Shown here piece after piece: positions 1-7,068 of a DNA stretch of 25,412 nt. The notes beneath the pieces are model-generated. The model did not search any database. It had not been told where the DNA came from and worked only from the letters and a program-made list of their open reading frames with translations. Source of the DNA: JBJFGR01 sp051892875 (GTDB lineage: Bacteria; Pseudomonadota; Gammaproteobacteria; Enterobacterales; Succinivibrionaceae); contig JBJFGR010000007.1 of the NCBI GenBank assembly GCA_051892875.1, forward strand, positions 1-25,412. The letters are read 5' to 3'. The position numbers and the translations under genes were made by a program. Each line of letters starts with the position of its first letter. Within the stretch, counting starts at the first letter, position 1.

Positions 1-1
1 T

Positions 2-145
2 GGAAGGTCAGGAAGTGATAAATCACTTAAGCCTGTTGATACTGTGAACAATAGTTCACTTGAGCAGGAACCAGTCATAACAAGTGGCATGCCACTTGTC
101 ACGCTGGAAAGTCCTATCCTTAAAGATAGTGACAGCTTCATATAA
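2..145 (+). CDS. C-terminal fragment of an unknown plus-strand ORF (5' end outside window)
   Basis: An open frame runs from the window edge to a TAA at 143-145 and encodes 47 residues ending in KDSDSFI. It is polar and Ser/Asp-rich, with no recognisable domain. A hairpin terminator follows at 175-200, which fits the 3' end of a real gene. The DNA is unusual: four consecutive inverted repeats lie inside this frame, and base use is less AT-rich than in the neighbouring genes. The hairpins could instead mean that this stretch acts as RNA or DNA structure and the open frame is incidental. Too little is visible to assign a function. Confidence 0.4.
   Translation, partial: GRSGSDKSLKPVDTVNNSSLEQEPVITSGMPLVTLESPILKDSDSFI
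13..129. repeat. Cluster of four short inverted repeats
   Basis: Four successive inverted repeats are visible. AAGTGAT/ATCACTT spans 13-28 with a 2-base loop. GTGAAC/GTTCAC spans 44-59 with a 4-base loop. A perfect 20-bp palindrome (ACAAGTGGCA and its complement) spans 80-99. CTATC/GATAG spans 114-129 with a 6-base loop. Centres are 31 to 38 bp apart. The word AAGTG or its complement CACTT recurs in three of them. Function unknown. Confidence 0.6.
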
Positions 146-174
146 CGAATTTTTTAAAATTTGCAGTAAAAATA

Positions 175-200
175 AAAACCTACTCTTGCGAGTAGGCTTT
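175..200. terminator. Bidirectional hairpin terminator
   Basis: The stem CCTACTC (179-185) pairs with GAGTAGG (190-196) around the loop TTGC. It is followed by CTTTT on the plus strand and by GGTTTTTATTTTT on the minus strand. It lies between the 3' ends of the convergent ORF at 2-145 and the carbamoyltransferase gene, so it can serve both. Confidence 0.8.
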
Positions 201-219
201 TATCATTAAATAAAGAAAA

Positions 220-2232
220 TTACTTATTGATAAAAATATAATTTCCAATTACTAATGCCGCACCTACTCGGCCAGACTTGATCCATGAGTCCCAACAGTC
301 ATTTGCCAAATTACATGTTGGTGAATTATGAATATTGAAAGAAGTATTAATTAACATCTTATTACCAGTCTTCTTTTCATACTTATCCAAAATTTCCCAT
401 GCATCTTTTGTAAATTCATCATTTTCGTAAATGAACTGTGCACGTGCAGTGTTATCTACGTGAACACCACCACGATACTTTTCCTTTACACTCTTCTTAC
501 AATCCATAGTCATTGCCATAAATCTGCAAGAAGCTTCACCAACCTTCCAGTTATTGAATAATTCATCTGCTGAAGTATTCTTACATACTGGACAATATGG
601 CATATATTCAGAACGTCCCATTGCTTGATTCAATGTATGAGTACCATTTGGATCTTGTGCTGTATACAAAGTACTATGATTCATCAAAGCACGTGGACCA
701 AATTCTTCATTACCTTGACACCAATGAACAATCTTATTATCTGCCAATAAATCAGTGACAATATCAATCAATTCATGTTTATCAGGACAATATCTAATTT
801 CTAGATCTTTTTCCTTAATTGCATCATCTACAACCTGGTCAATCAAATATCCAGTGTTGTTAATATTAGTACCACCATTGATAATGATATTTGGACCAAC
901 ATACTTCAATGCAACACTATCATGAACACTATCAGTTGCCTTCAAATCTTCAATATAACGATAGAATGCACAACCAATTGCAGTACCTTCATCGCCCATT
1001 GGAGGAGATACAAAGACTGCATCAAACTTTCCTGTATCTTTAATACGCTGATTCAACTTAACATTAGCAACCAAGCCACCTGCAGTATACAATACAGCTC
1101 CATCTTCAAAATCTGTTGCAGACAACCAATTTAGAATTACCTTTTCTGCAAAGATCTGAACTGCGTATGCCAATTCCCATGGTGTATACTTCATATCAGA
1201 TGGAATTTCCTTGTTATGATTCAACATATCAAGAATATCATCTTTATTATAATTGTTTCCTAAACGATCCTGAACAAATTTATAGACAGTATTCTTTAAT
1301 CTTAAGAAACGTTCAAAGTCAATAATAGTTGATGTCTTTACCATTTCCTTCTGTTCATCTGTCAATGGCAATAATAGATTTTCATCAACCCAGAAACCAG
1401 ATGTTGAATAGTTAAATGTCTTACCATTCAATGTTTCTGTCTTATAAACATTAATAGCTTCACCTAATTCATCCTTACCAGTCAATGTCTTCAATAAGTC
1501 ATGATAAACTTCCATTGCTTTCTTAGGATTCTTTTCACAATGTGCAGCCAATCCAGTCACCTTACCTTCATGTTGGTGTTCCTTAAACTGTAGAGCACCT
1601 GTAAAGAACTGATAAATCAAAGCTGGACTATCAATAACTCTAATTTGAGAAATTGGATAACTTTCATTAATTCCATTAAATAGAGAAATACGTCCTGAAT
1701 AACCATCACCAAATCCATCAGCAGTCATTGTATAGAAACGCTTAACTGTGCATGGATATTCATTCCAATAAACTGGGAATGCAGAGAAAACGTGTGCTGT
1801 GTGGTGTTCTACTCTCTTTAATACAGGATTTAGAACACGTGTATTTGTCTGCATTCTAATATACAAATTCAAGAACTGAGAAAATGCATATTCTGCCTGA
1901 ACCAATGGGTCAGTGCTTACATTCTTTGCTTTTTTAAAATACTGTTCTAGTTGTGGTCTCCACGAATCTGGAATATTCTTCAATAGATATGCTTCAGACA
2001 ATCCTTCATAGTGAGAATAAACCAATTCATCTACAATAATTGGATGACCTAACTTATTTTCTGCTTCAATAATACATGCTTTAATAGCATCCAAAGGAAG
2101 TTGCTTTGTATTCTTCTGTCTGTTTAAACGTTCTTGAGAAACAGCACAAAGAACTCCACTACCTGCCTTAAAGATTGCGGCAGAACTATTAAAACCTAAT
2201 GAAATACCAATATAAATTTTTTCTTTATTCAT
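220..2232 (-). CDS. NodU/TobZ-type carbamoyltransferase, probable DNA-base hypermodification enzyme
   Basis: This 670-residue protein has the two-part architecture of the NodU/CmcH/TobZ family, which transfers a carbamoyl group from carbamoyl phosphate, via carbamoyl-AMP, to a hydroxyl. Visible landmarks are an N-terminal ASKHA-like strand (GISLGFNSSAA, residues 9-19), the His-rich EHHTAHVFSAF (H143, H144, H147), the DGFGDG turn, HEGKVTGLA, LYTAGGLVANVKLNQ, and PPMGDEGTAIG. The C-terminal YrdC-like part has EEFGPRALMNHS, MGRSEYMPYCPV and MLINTSFN. Two family signatures are altered: the usual HDSS-type N motif reads FNSS, and the usual GRxEFGPRAL reads GNEEFGPRAL. AAGGA precedes the ATG. The gene follows a TS-fold hydroxymethylase-like gene by 9 bases and a dNMP kinase, so hydroxymethylated DNA bases are the likely acceptor (inference). 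Tailoring of another metabolite remains possible. Confidence 0.85.
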   Translation of the reverse strand: MNKEKIYIGISLGFNSSAAIFKAGSGVLCAVSQERLNRQKNTKQLPLDAIKACIIEAENKLGHPIIVDELVYSHYEGLSEAYLLKNIPDSWRPQLEQYFKKAKNVSTDPLVQAEYAFSQFLNLYIRMQTNTRVLNPVLKRVEHHTAHVFSAFPVYWNEYPCTVKRFYTMTADGFGDGYSGRISLFNGINESYPISQIRVIDSPALIYQFFTGALQFKEHQHEGKVTGLAAHCEKNPKKAMEVYHDLLKTLTGKDELGEAINVYKTETLNGKTFNYSTSGFWVDENLLLPLTDEQKEMVKTSTIIDFERFLRLKNTVYKFVQDRLGNNYNKDDILDMLNHNKEIPSDMKYTPWELAYAVQIFAEKVILNWLSATDFEDGAVLYTAGGLVANVKLNQRIKDTGKFDAVFVSPPMGDEGTAIGCAFYRYIEDLKATDSVHDSVALKYVGPNIIINGGTNINNTGYLIDQVVDDAIKEKDLEIRYCPDKHELIDIVTDLLADNKIVHWCQGNEEFGPRALMNHSTLYTAQDPNGTHTLNQAMGRSEYMPYCPVCKNTSADELFNNWKVGEASCRFMAMTMDCKKSVKEKYRGGVHVDNTARAQFIYENDEFTKDAWEILDKYEKKTGNKMLINTSFNIHNSPTCNLANDCWDSWIKSGRVGAALVIGNYIFINK

Positions 2233-2241
2233 GATTTTCCT

Positions 2242-3102
2242 TTAATTTGATACTTTTACAATACCTTCGACAACAGCAAGATTATACATCTTCTTGTTAT
2301 TGTTTTTTAAATATAACAATTTTTTATCATCTGGCATATCATCAACAATATTATGTTTCAAATTTTTTATTTGTGTATAAAGATCTGATGATTTTGTCAA
2401 TAATTTCTTTTCATCGATTAACATTGGTAAACGTGGATTTTGTATTGCTTCTAAGATTTCAGCTTTATATTGTTTGAAATAACAATGAGCTGAGATAGCA
2501 AAATGCTGATAATATCCTGTTGGAATATTCAATTCATTTGCAATTCTCTTTTGAATTGATGTAAAGTAAAATACATCATAAGGCATGCATCCAATAATAT
2601 CATTACTTCTCATACATGCTGTGCAATTCAATTTACCATCCAAAATATAGAATGACAAATTAAATGTACAAATCTCATCAAAACATGTTCCTCTATGTGG
2701 ATTTGGAACATTAAAATTTATAACTGCTCTACGAGATGTTGGATCTTTCTTCAAAATATCAATGACTTGTTTTTCTTGGTCAAATCCATATCTTTGATGA
2801 ACTATATGACCATAAGCAGAATTCGAATAAATACCATCTTCTGATTTTCTCTGAAAGCCTGGAGCCTTAAAATAATTGATAAATTCTAGCTTTTCATCTT
2901 GTAAATTAAACCATATTTCTTCAGCTAACAAATATCCAATATCTACAGAATGAAATAATGGTATATTATTATTCACATCAGTCAATTGGAAACCAAAATT
3001 ACAGATTTCTAATGGACCTTTTCCACCTCTCTGTTGACCTTTATCATAGATTTCTCTGATAACATCTTCAAAGATACTAGTCATCGAATTTGAAATAATC
3101 AT
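2242..3102 (-). CDS. Thymidylate synthase-family pyrimidine hydroxymethylase, probably dCMP-specific
   Basis: The TS fold is clear, and numbering runs one behind E. coli ThyA. It has the phosphate-binding pair SRR (R124, R125), catalytic Cys in EICTFNLSFYI (C145), RSND (R165 to D168), and AHCY (H206, Y208). The position equal to ThyA Asn177, which selects uracil, is Asp176 (MPYDVFYF). In the TS family Asp here marks dCMP hydroxymethylase (T4 gp42) and related CMP hydroxymethylases. The likely reaction is dCMP plus methylene-THF to 5-hydroxymethyl-dCMP. The canonical ThyA C-terminus is absent. The ATG at 3102 was preferred over the in-frame TTG at 3105 because AAAGG lies upstream; an ATG at 3084 has no ribosome site. 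It overlaps the kinase gene by 26 bases, implying translational coupling. Ordinary dTMP synthesis is less likely given Asp176 and the carbamoyltransferase neighbour. Confidence 0.8.
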   Translation of the reverse strand: MIISNSMTSIFEDVIREIYDKGQQRGGKGPLEICNFGFQLTDVNNNIPLFHSVDIGYLLAEEIWFNLQDEKLEFINYFKAPGFQRKSEDGIYSNSAYGHIVHQRYGFDQEKQVIDILKKDPTSRRAVINFNVPNPHRGTCFDEICTFNLSFYILDGKLNCTACMRSNDIIGCMPYDVFYFTSIQKRIANELNIPTGYYQHFAISAHCYFKQYKAEILEAIQNPRLPMLIDEKKLLTKSSDLYTQIKNLKHNIVDDMPDDKKLLYLKNNNKKMYNLAVVEGIVKVSN

Positions 3103-3598
3103 CAATAAAACCTTTTACTTTATTAAAAACACCAAGTTCAGATAAATAGGTTGTATCTAGATACAATACATGCTTATTATCCATTAATTGAAGTCTTTTA
3201 CCTACATTTTCATAACGTTCAACCTTATTTTCTACATCAATACGAATTTCTTCATCAGTTCCACGTTTATTAACTCGTTCCATAATTGTATCTACAGAGC
3301 CATTTAATATAATAATCAACCATGGATTTATCTGACTTGATGTGTATTTCTTAAATAAATTAACAAATACTTGAGGATTTATTTTTGATTCTCTAGCGTA
3401 AACGTTAGAGTATACATATTCACTGATGAATGATCTGTCTGAAACAACATTGTCAAGTAAGCACTTTTGTTCATAAGATTGAACATCTTTCCAACCTTCT
3501 CTAGTCATGACTACTTTGTCTAGCTTATATTCTTTAACTAATCTATCAACCAATGTGGTCTTTCCACATCCATCACATCCATCAATAATAATATGCAT
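3077..3598 (-). CDS. Thymidylate kinase-like deoxynucleoside monophosphate kinase
   Basis: This 173-residue P-loop kinase opens with a Walker A motif, GCDGCGKTT (residues 7-15). It has a DRS motif (54-56), as in the DR(Y/S) of thymidylate kinase-type enzymes, and a basic lid-like stretch around ERVNKRGTDEE. Its role would be to phosphorylate a dNMP, probably including the modified nucleotide made by the overlapping downstream hydroxymethylase gene, as T4 gp1 does for hydroxymethyl-dCMP. That substrate is inferred from context; thymidylate is the simple alternative. The protein is slightly shorter than typical Tmk proteins (about 200-210 residues). It begins 4 bases after the preceding gene ends, in an apparent operon read toward lower coordinates. 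Confidence 0.75.
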   Translation of the reverse strand: MHIIIDGCDGCGKTTLVDRLVKEYKLDKVVMTREGWKDVQSYEQKCLLDNVVSDRSFISEYVYSNVYARESKINPQVFVNLFKKYTSSQINPWLIIILNGSVDTIMERVNKRGTDEEIRIDVENKVERYENVGKRLQLMDNKHVLYLDTTYLSELGVFNKVKGFIDDYFKFDD

Positions 3599-3601
3599 TT
3601 A

Positions 3602-3967
3602 TTAAGCCTTCTTTATTTTAACCTTGAATTCATTTGAGTTCAAATCAAAAATTGACATTTCATCATGTTCTGCCTGAGTAATTAGATTGTTTTCTAACAT
3701 CTTAGCTAGAGCATAAGTATATGCCAACTTCTTACCAATCTTCTTAGAGAATGCGTCCTTATAAGAACAATGTGCAATTCCCTTTACGATTACCTTTGTT
3801 TCCCACTTATTCTTAGTATATTCATAGATTGCAACTTCAGTTGTCTTTTCATTCCAATCTGTATACCAAACACGACCAAATTCATCTGTCTTTTCAGCCG
3901 TATGATAGTCATCATTATAACGAACCTTAACGATAAAGTTCTTTCCTGTAGTAGTAATTACCTTCAT
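3602..3967 (-). CDS. Unknown 121-residue protein in the base-modification operon
   Basis: This is a small soluble protein with no signal peptide or membrane segment. The first half looks beta-rich, with several Tyr/Trp residues (VRYNDDYHTAEKTDEFGRVWY). The second half has a basic helix (DAFSKKIGKKLAYTYALAKML) and ends in alternating charged/hydrophobic residues (FKVKIKKA). I do not recognise a family. AAGGAAT lies 10 bases before the ATG. It sits directly upstream of the kinase, with a 3-base gap, so it is probably co-transcribed with the kinase, hydroxymethylase and carbamoyltransferase. A direct role in modification is not shown. Confidence 0.65.
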   Translation of the reverse strand: MKVITTTGKNFIVKVRYNDDYHTAEKTDEFGRVWYTDWNEKTTEVAIYEYTKNKWETKVIVKGIAHCSYKDAFSKKIGKKLAYTYALAKMLENNLITQAEHDEMSIFDLNSNEFKVKIKKA

Positions 3968-4001
3968 TATTTTATTCCTTAAATATTATTGTTTAAAAAT
4001 T

Positions 4002-4271
4002 TTATTCTTCATATTGATACTTTTCGTATAGATAATCTCTATAGTCAGCAATTTCAGATAAAGCCGCATTCAAATTCTTTACATAAGAGGCATGTGGACT
4101 GCGATTCTGACTATTTGCCAAATCAATATGTGACTGATTATATTCTATTTTCTTGTAAATCAATTCTAGTTTCTTGAGGTCTGCTTCTTTATTCTTGTTT
4201 GCTTTACGCAAACTCCAAATCTCTCTAATAAGATGATTTACGTCTTCCTGATATTCATCGTATGCTTGCAT
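4002..4271 (-). CDS. Unknown 89-residue helical protein
   Basis: The product is almost entirely helical in appearance, with heptad-like spacing of Leu/Ile and many Lys/Glu (HLIREIWSLRKANKNKEADL, then KKLELIYKKIEYNQ). A short coiled coil is likely. An NSQNRSPHASY linker separates two helices and the C-terminus is Tyr/Glu-rich (YLYEKYQYEE). AAGGA lies 8 bases before the ATG. It is followed by the 121-residue gene after 34 bases. No family is recognised; a small regulator or a host-takeover protein would fit such a gene, but nothing in the sequence demonstrates it. Confidence 0.65.
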   Translation of the reverse strand: MQAYDEYQEDVNHLIREIWSLRKANKNKEADLKKLELIYKKIEYNQSHIDLANSQNRSPHASYVKNLNAALSEIADYRDYLYEKYQYEE

Positions 4272-4299
4272 TAGTTTTTCCTTATTGTTAAAATTATGT

Positions 4300-4307
4300 T
4301 ATAAATA
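4300..4307 (+). promoter_or_regulatory. T4-like late promoter element TATAAATA, plus strand
   Basis: TATAAATA is followed by TAATAAAC. It lies in the 185-base gap between two minus-strand genes and points rightward. No plus-strand gene starts before a strong terminator at 4404-4435, so any transcript would be about 120 nt and non-coding. By analogy with T4 late promoters, initiation is expected near 4313. Confidence 0.5.
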
Positions 4308-4312
4308 TAATA

Positions 4313-4435
4313 AACATATTTTTTGTTGGAAACCCATTTTTACTAAAATATGTAACAAAGATTCTATTATTTTATTTAAAAAGAAATTATGGATATATAA
4401 AATAAAAAAGAGAGCTTTTCGCTCTCTTTTTTAAT
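4313..4435 (+). ncRNA. Candidate small late RNA
   Basis: The stretch is bounded by a TATAAATA element and a 12-bp-stem terminator. Its predicted first bases form a perfect 9-bp stem, ACATATTTT (4314-4322) with AAAATATGT (4345-4353). The 22-base loop contains a possible inner TGG/CCA pairing. The stem starts one base after the predicted +1, which is unlikely if the region were idle spacer. A chance AT-rich pairing cannot be excluded. No long open frame is present. Prediction only. Confidence 0.35.
4404..4435. terminator. Bidirectional terminator
   Basis: AAAAAAGAGAGC pairs with GCTCTCTTTTTT around the loop TTTTC. U-runs follow in both directions. It serves the minus-strand gene ending at 4457 and any plus-strand transcript from 4313. 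Confidence 0.85.
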
Positions 4436-4456
4436 GTTCATCTCTGTTAAATATCA

Positions 4457-4696
4457 TTAAAATGACAATTCTTTGAAATCGTCATCTTCATCAATGAAAT
4501 CATTACATTCTTCATTAAGTCTATCTAATTCATCAACTATAAATTCAGCGCATTCATTTTCTTCAATATCTTCTTTCCAGTATGTGAATATTTGGTCAAA
4601 TATCTCAGAATTATTAGGTATATTCTTTCTAAATTTATTTCTTACAATTTTGACTACATTATTCTCATAATCTGTATATTCGTCGTCGTAACTCAT
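4457..4696 (-). CDS. Unknown small acidic protein (79 residues)
   Basis: The protein is highly acidic, with DDEYTDYE at the start and EECNDFIDEDDDFKEL at the end. A short basic patch (VRNKFRKNIPNN) lies between. No domain is recognised. Charge like this is common in phage DNA mimics and small host-interacting proteins, but that is only a thought. GGAGG lies 6 bases before the ATG, and a TATAAT at about 4709-4714 (minus strand) gives a host-type -10, so it may be expressed early or middle. It is monocistronic, ending at the terminator at 4404-4435. Confidence 0.65.
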   Translation of the reverse strand: MSYDDEYTDYENNVVKIVRNKFRKNIPNNSEIFDQIFTYWKEDIEENECAEFIVDELDRLNEECNDFIDEDDDFKELSF

Positions 4697-4736
4697 TTTA
4701 TCCTCCGTTGTATTATAAGATATATATTATACATCA

Positions 4737-4744
4737 TATAAATA
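4737..4744 (+). promoter_or_regulatory. T4-like late promoter fused to the start codon (leaderless type)
   Basis: TATAAATA is followed by TAAT and then the ATG at 4749. No Shine-Dalgarno sequence is present. The 17 bases ending in this ATG are identical to those before the gene at 18049. With T4-like spacing the transcript would begin at or within about two bases of the ATG. Confidence 0.6.
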
Positions 4745-4748
4745 TAAT

Positions 4749-5597
4749 ATGAGCGAATTATATAATAAACTAAAAAATTATTGGAACGGAAAACTTGGCA
4801 AATATGGTGATGAATTAGTCAGAGAACATGCTAAAGAATTAAAAGCATATTCTATCGCATCTATTTCAGATATTATTGATCATCTAGAACAAAATAAGTT
4901 TAGATTAGAAACTTATAGTAAAACAGCATGGTCTAAATTCCTAAATATAGCTAAGTTATCTGAATATCTAAGACCAGGATATATTACTGACGCTCTTGCT
5001 ATTACTACACATCGACCTGCTATTGGTCAAGGCGAATTCTTATTCGTATCATGCTTTAAGAATATTGCTATCAATAATGAGTCAGGTGATTTAATAGACA
5101 CATCTACACATGAAAAGATTGAATTTAAAGGTAATCGTTCATCTTTTGCTGGAGAAGGTAAAGATAAATTAAAATACAAAGAAATGAATGATAATGTAAT
5201 GTATTCTATTTGTAGTCTATTTGATATAGTAGAAAATAGTAAAGGTTCTTTTGATAGAGAATTCTGTAAAATGATAGATGGTAAATTAAAAGAACAACCT
5301 GAATTAATTGATAAAGTAATAAATATTTGTCAAAATATAGAACCTGAGTCACATACAATAACAAAAATGTTTGCTCAGTTATATAAAGAAAAAGAAGATT
5401 TATATTATGTAGTTGCAGCAATGCATTGTTATACATATTTAAAGCTACAAAAGACAGATTGGTTAGTAGTCACAAATGATAATGGATTTGCTATCTTCAA
5501 AGCTCCAGAAGATGCAGAAGATGCATGGTCAATAGTAAAGCAATTAAAATTAGGTACATGGGGCAAACAAAACAAAAGTATTGAATTAAGTTTGTAA
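4749..5597 (+). CDS. Unknown protein with a possible PD-(D/E)XK nuclease core; first gene of the tail operon
   Basis: This 282-residue protein belongs to no family I can name. Residues 91-127 hold GQGEFLFV (E96), then SGDLIDTSTHEKIEFKG with D114 and the pair E125-x-K127. This E...D...ExK order and spacing is that of PD-(D/E)XK nucleases, where the middle strand usually reads as here (IEFKG for IEVKG). A GNRSSFAGEGKDK loop follows. The N-terminus is helical and basic, and the C-terminus holds a Trp/Lys-rich strand (KTDWLVVTND). It is the promoter-proximal gene of the tail cluster and ends one base before the hub gene. Its role there is unknown. The ATG is favoured because the next in-frame ATG is far downstream. 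Confidence 0.6.
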   Translation: MSELYNKLKNYWNGKLGKYGDELVREHAKELKAYSIASISDIIDHLEQNKFRLETYSKTAWSKFLNIAKLSEYLRPGYITDALAITTHRPAIGQGEFLFVSCFKNIAINNESGDLIDTSTHEKIEFKGNRSSFAGEGKDKLKYKEMNDNVMYSICSLFDIVENSKGSFDREFCKMIDGKLKEQPELIDKVINICQNIEPESHTITKMFAQLYKEKEDLYYVVAAMHCYTYLKLQKTDWLVVTNDNGFAIFKAPEDAEDAWSIVKQLKLGTWGKQNKSIELSL

Positions 5598-5598
5598 T

Positions 5599-7068
5599 AT
5601 GGGTAAGAAAAACGTATCATCACAGTTAATGGAATCTCAGTCATCAGCCGCTTCTCAGCAGACTGATATTATTGAGCTATATTATGGTGCTACTTCTGAT
5701 GAGAACATTAAGAATAAACAAGAATTAGGTCAATCTATAGAACAAGATAGTATTGTAGAAATACGTCTTACTGAAACTATATTTGGTACTTTACCTAAAT
5801 TAACAATTAAGCTTTTTGATACTGGTGAATGGGCAAATACATTTGCATTCAGAGCAGGTAATAATATCAGATTAAGAATTACTCCAAAAAATGGTAATCC
5901 TGATATGTTAGTCCCTCCATATATTGATTGTTTCTTTACTTTGGAAGGTATTAACTATTACATTGATTCAGAATCAGTAAAATACATTTATGAATTGTCT
6001 TGCATTTATAATTGTGAAAAGTATATTAACCAAGTATGTTCATGGCCTGAAACAGAAATTACAGCTATGTTAAAAGGTTATAAGAAAACATCTAAAGAAG
6101 TATTAGATGAAATTATTGGTCAAACATCATTAAAATTTACTTATCTTTGTGCAACAGATCCAACAGATAAGATGTTATGGCTAAATAAAACATTAACTTA
6201 TGCTAAGTTTGCTAAGCATATTATGGACCATGCTTGGCTTTGTGAAAATGATTTACCAATGATGTATATCAATAAAAATGGTAAATTTGTATATGACTCA
6301 TTACAGAGATTAAAAACACAAGGTATCAAATACTCTTATGTTTATGAAAAGAATTTCATCAAAATGAAACAAAAGAACTTAGAAGAAAATAAAAATGATG
6401 TAGTTGTTAAACCATATCAGAATATTTTATTCTATGATGTTCCTTATAAAGCATTTGATGATGGATGTAATGTTCAAATGTCACAATACAATCCATATAA
6501 TAAATCAGATTTAGATACTGAAAAACAAAAGCCACAAAAGATTCAAGATGAACAAGAAAATTCATATAGACAATATGAATATAATGGTAATCAATTACAC
6601 ATGGCTAATGTATCTAATAAATCTCCAAAATCAATAAATTTATTGAATAAAAGACAATATTGTGGAATTTATTTTAAAGAATTACATGAGTATTATAATG
6701 TAGCACCATTACATCATAAGAATATTCGTAATTCATTCTTTACTCATTTCTGTTATATTTCATTAGATATGAATGAACAGAATGATACTAAACAAAATGA
6801 TATTCAAGTATCAAATGAAGATAAAAAGAGAGCAGTATCATATATAAATCTAGGTGAAAAGATACATGTAGATGCAGCAGATACTCAACATCAAAACCCA
6901 ATTTTATCTGGTGATTTTATTGTAAGTGGTCTAACACATGTATGGGCACCAAATACAAATTATACCATAGTTATTCAAGGTGTTTCTGATGGTACTTCTG
7001 AACAAGGTTATACATCTTATGATAATATAACTGAACAAGCAACTAACACATCAAAGAAGAGTAGATAA
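5599..7068 (+). CDS. Baseplate hub-like protein (T4 gp27/gpD type)
   Basis: This is a 489-residue protein. After a Ser/Gln-rich start comes a hub-like beta domain (SIVEIRLTETIFGTLPKLTI, then KLFDTGEW, residues about 51-78), typical of gp27/gpD hub proteins that trimerise under the spike. Residues around 100-190 alternate strands and helices (FFTLEGINYYI, YELSCIYNCEKYI). The C-terminal part ends with GDFIVSGLTHVWAPNTNYTI, resembling the last strand pair of hub domains. A polar Gln/Asn/Lys-rich insert lies near residues 295-345. Its stop overlaps the ATG of the OB-fold spike gene (TAATG), the usual hub-spike pairing, which strengthens the call. No cleavage or enzymatic motif is seen. Confidence 0.65.
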   Translation: MGKKNVSSQLMESQSSAASQQTDIIELYYGATSDENIKNKQELGQSIEQDSIVEIRLTETIFGTLPKLTIKLFDTGEWANTFAFRAGNNIRLRITPKNGNPDMLVPPYIDCFFTLEGINYYIDSESVKYIYELSCIYNCEKYINQVCSWPETEITAMLKGYKKTSKEVLDEIIGQTSLKFTYLCATDPTDKMLWLNKTLTYAKFAKHIMDHAWLCENDLPMMYINKNGKFVYDSLQRLKTQGIKYSYVYEKNFIKMKQKNLEENKNDVVVKPYQNILFYDVPYKAFDDGCNVQMSQYNPYNKSDLDTEKQKPQKIQDEQENSYRQYEYNGNQLHMANVSNKSPKSINLLNKRQYCGIYFKELHEYYNVAPLHHKNIRNSFFTHFCYISLDMNEQNDTKQNDIQVSNEDKKRAVSYINLGEKIHVDAADTQHQNPILSGDFIVSGLTHVWAPNTNYTIVIQGVSDGTSEQGYTSYDNITEQATNTSKKSR

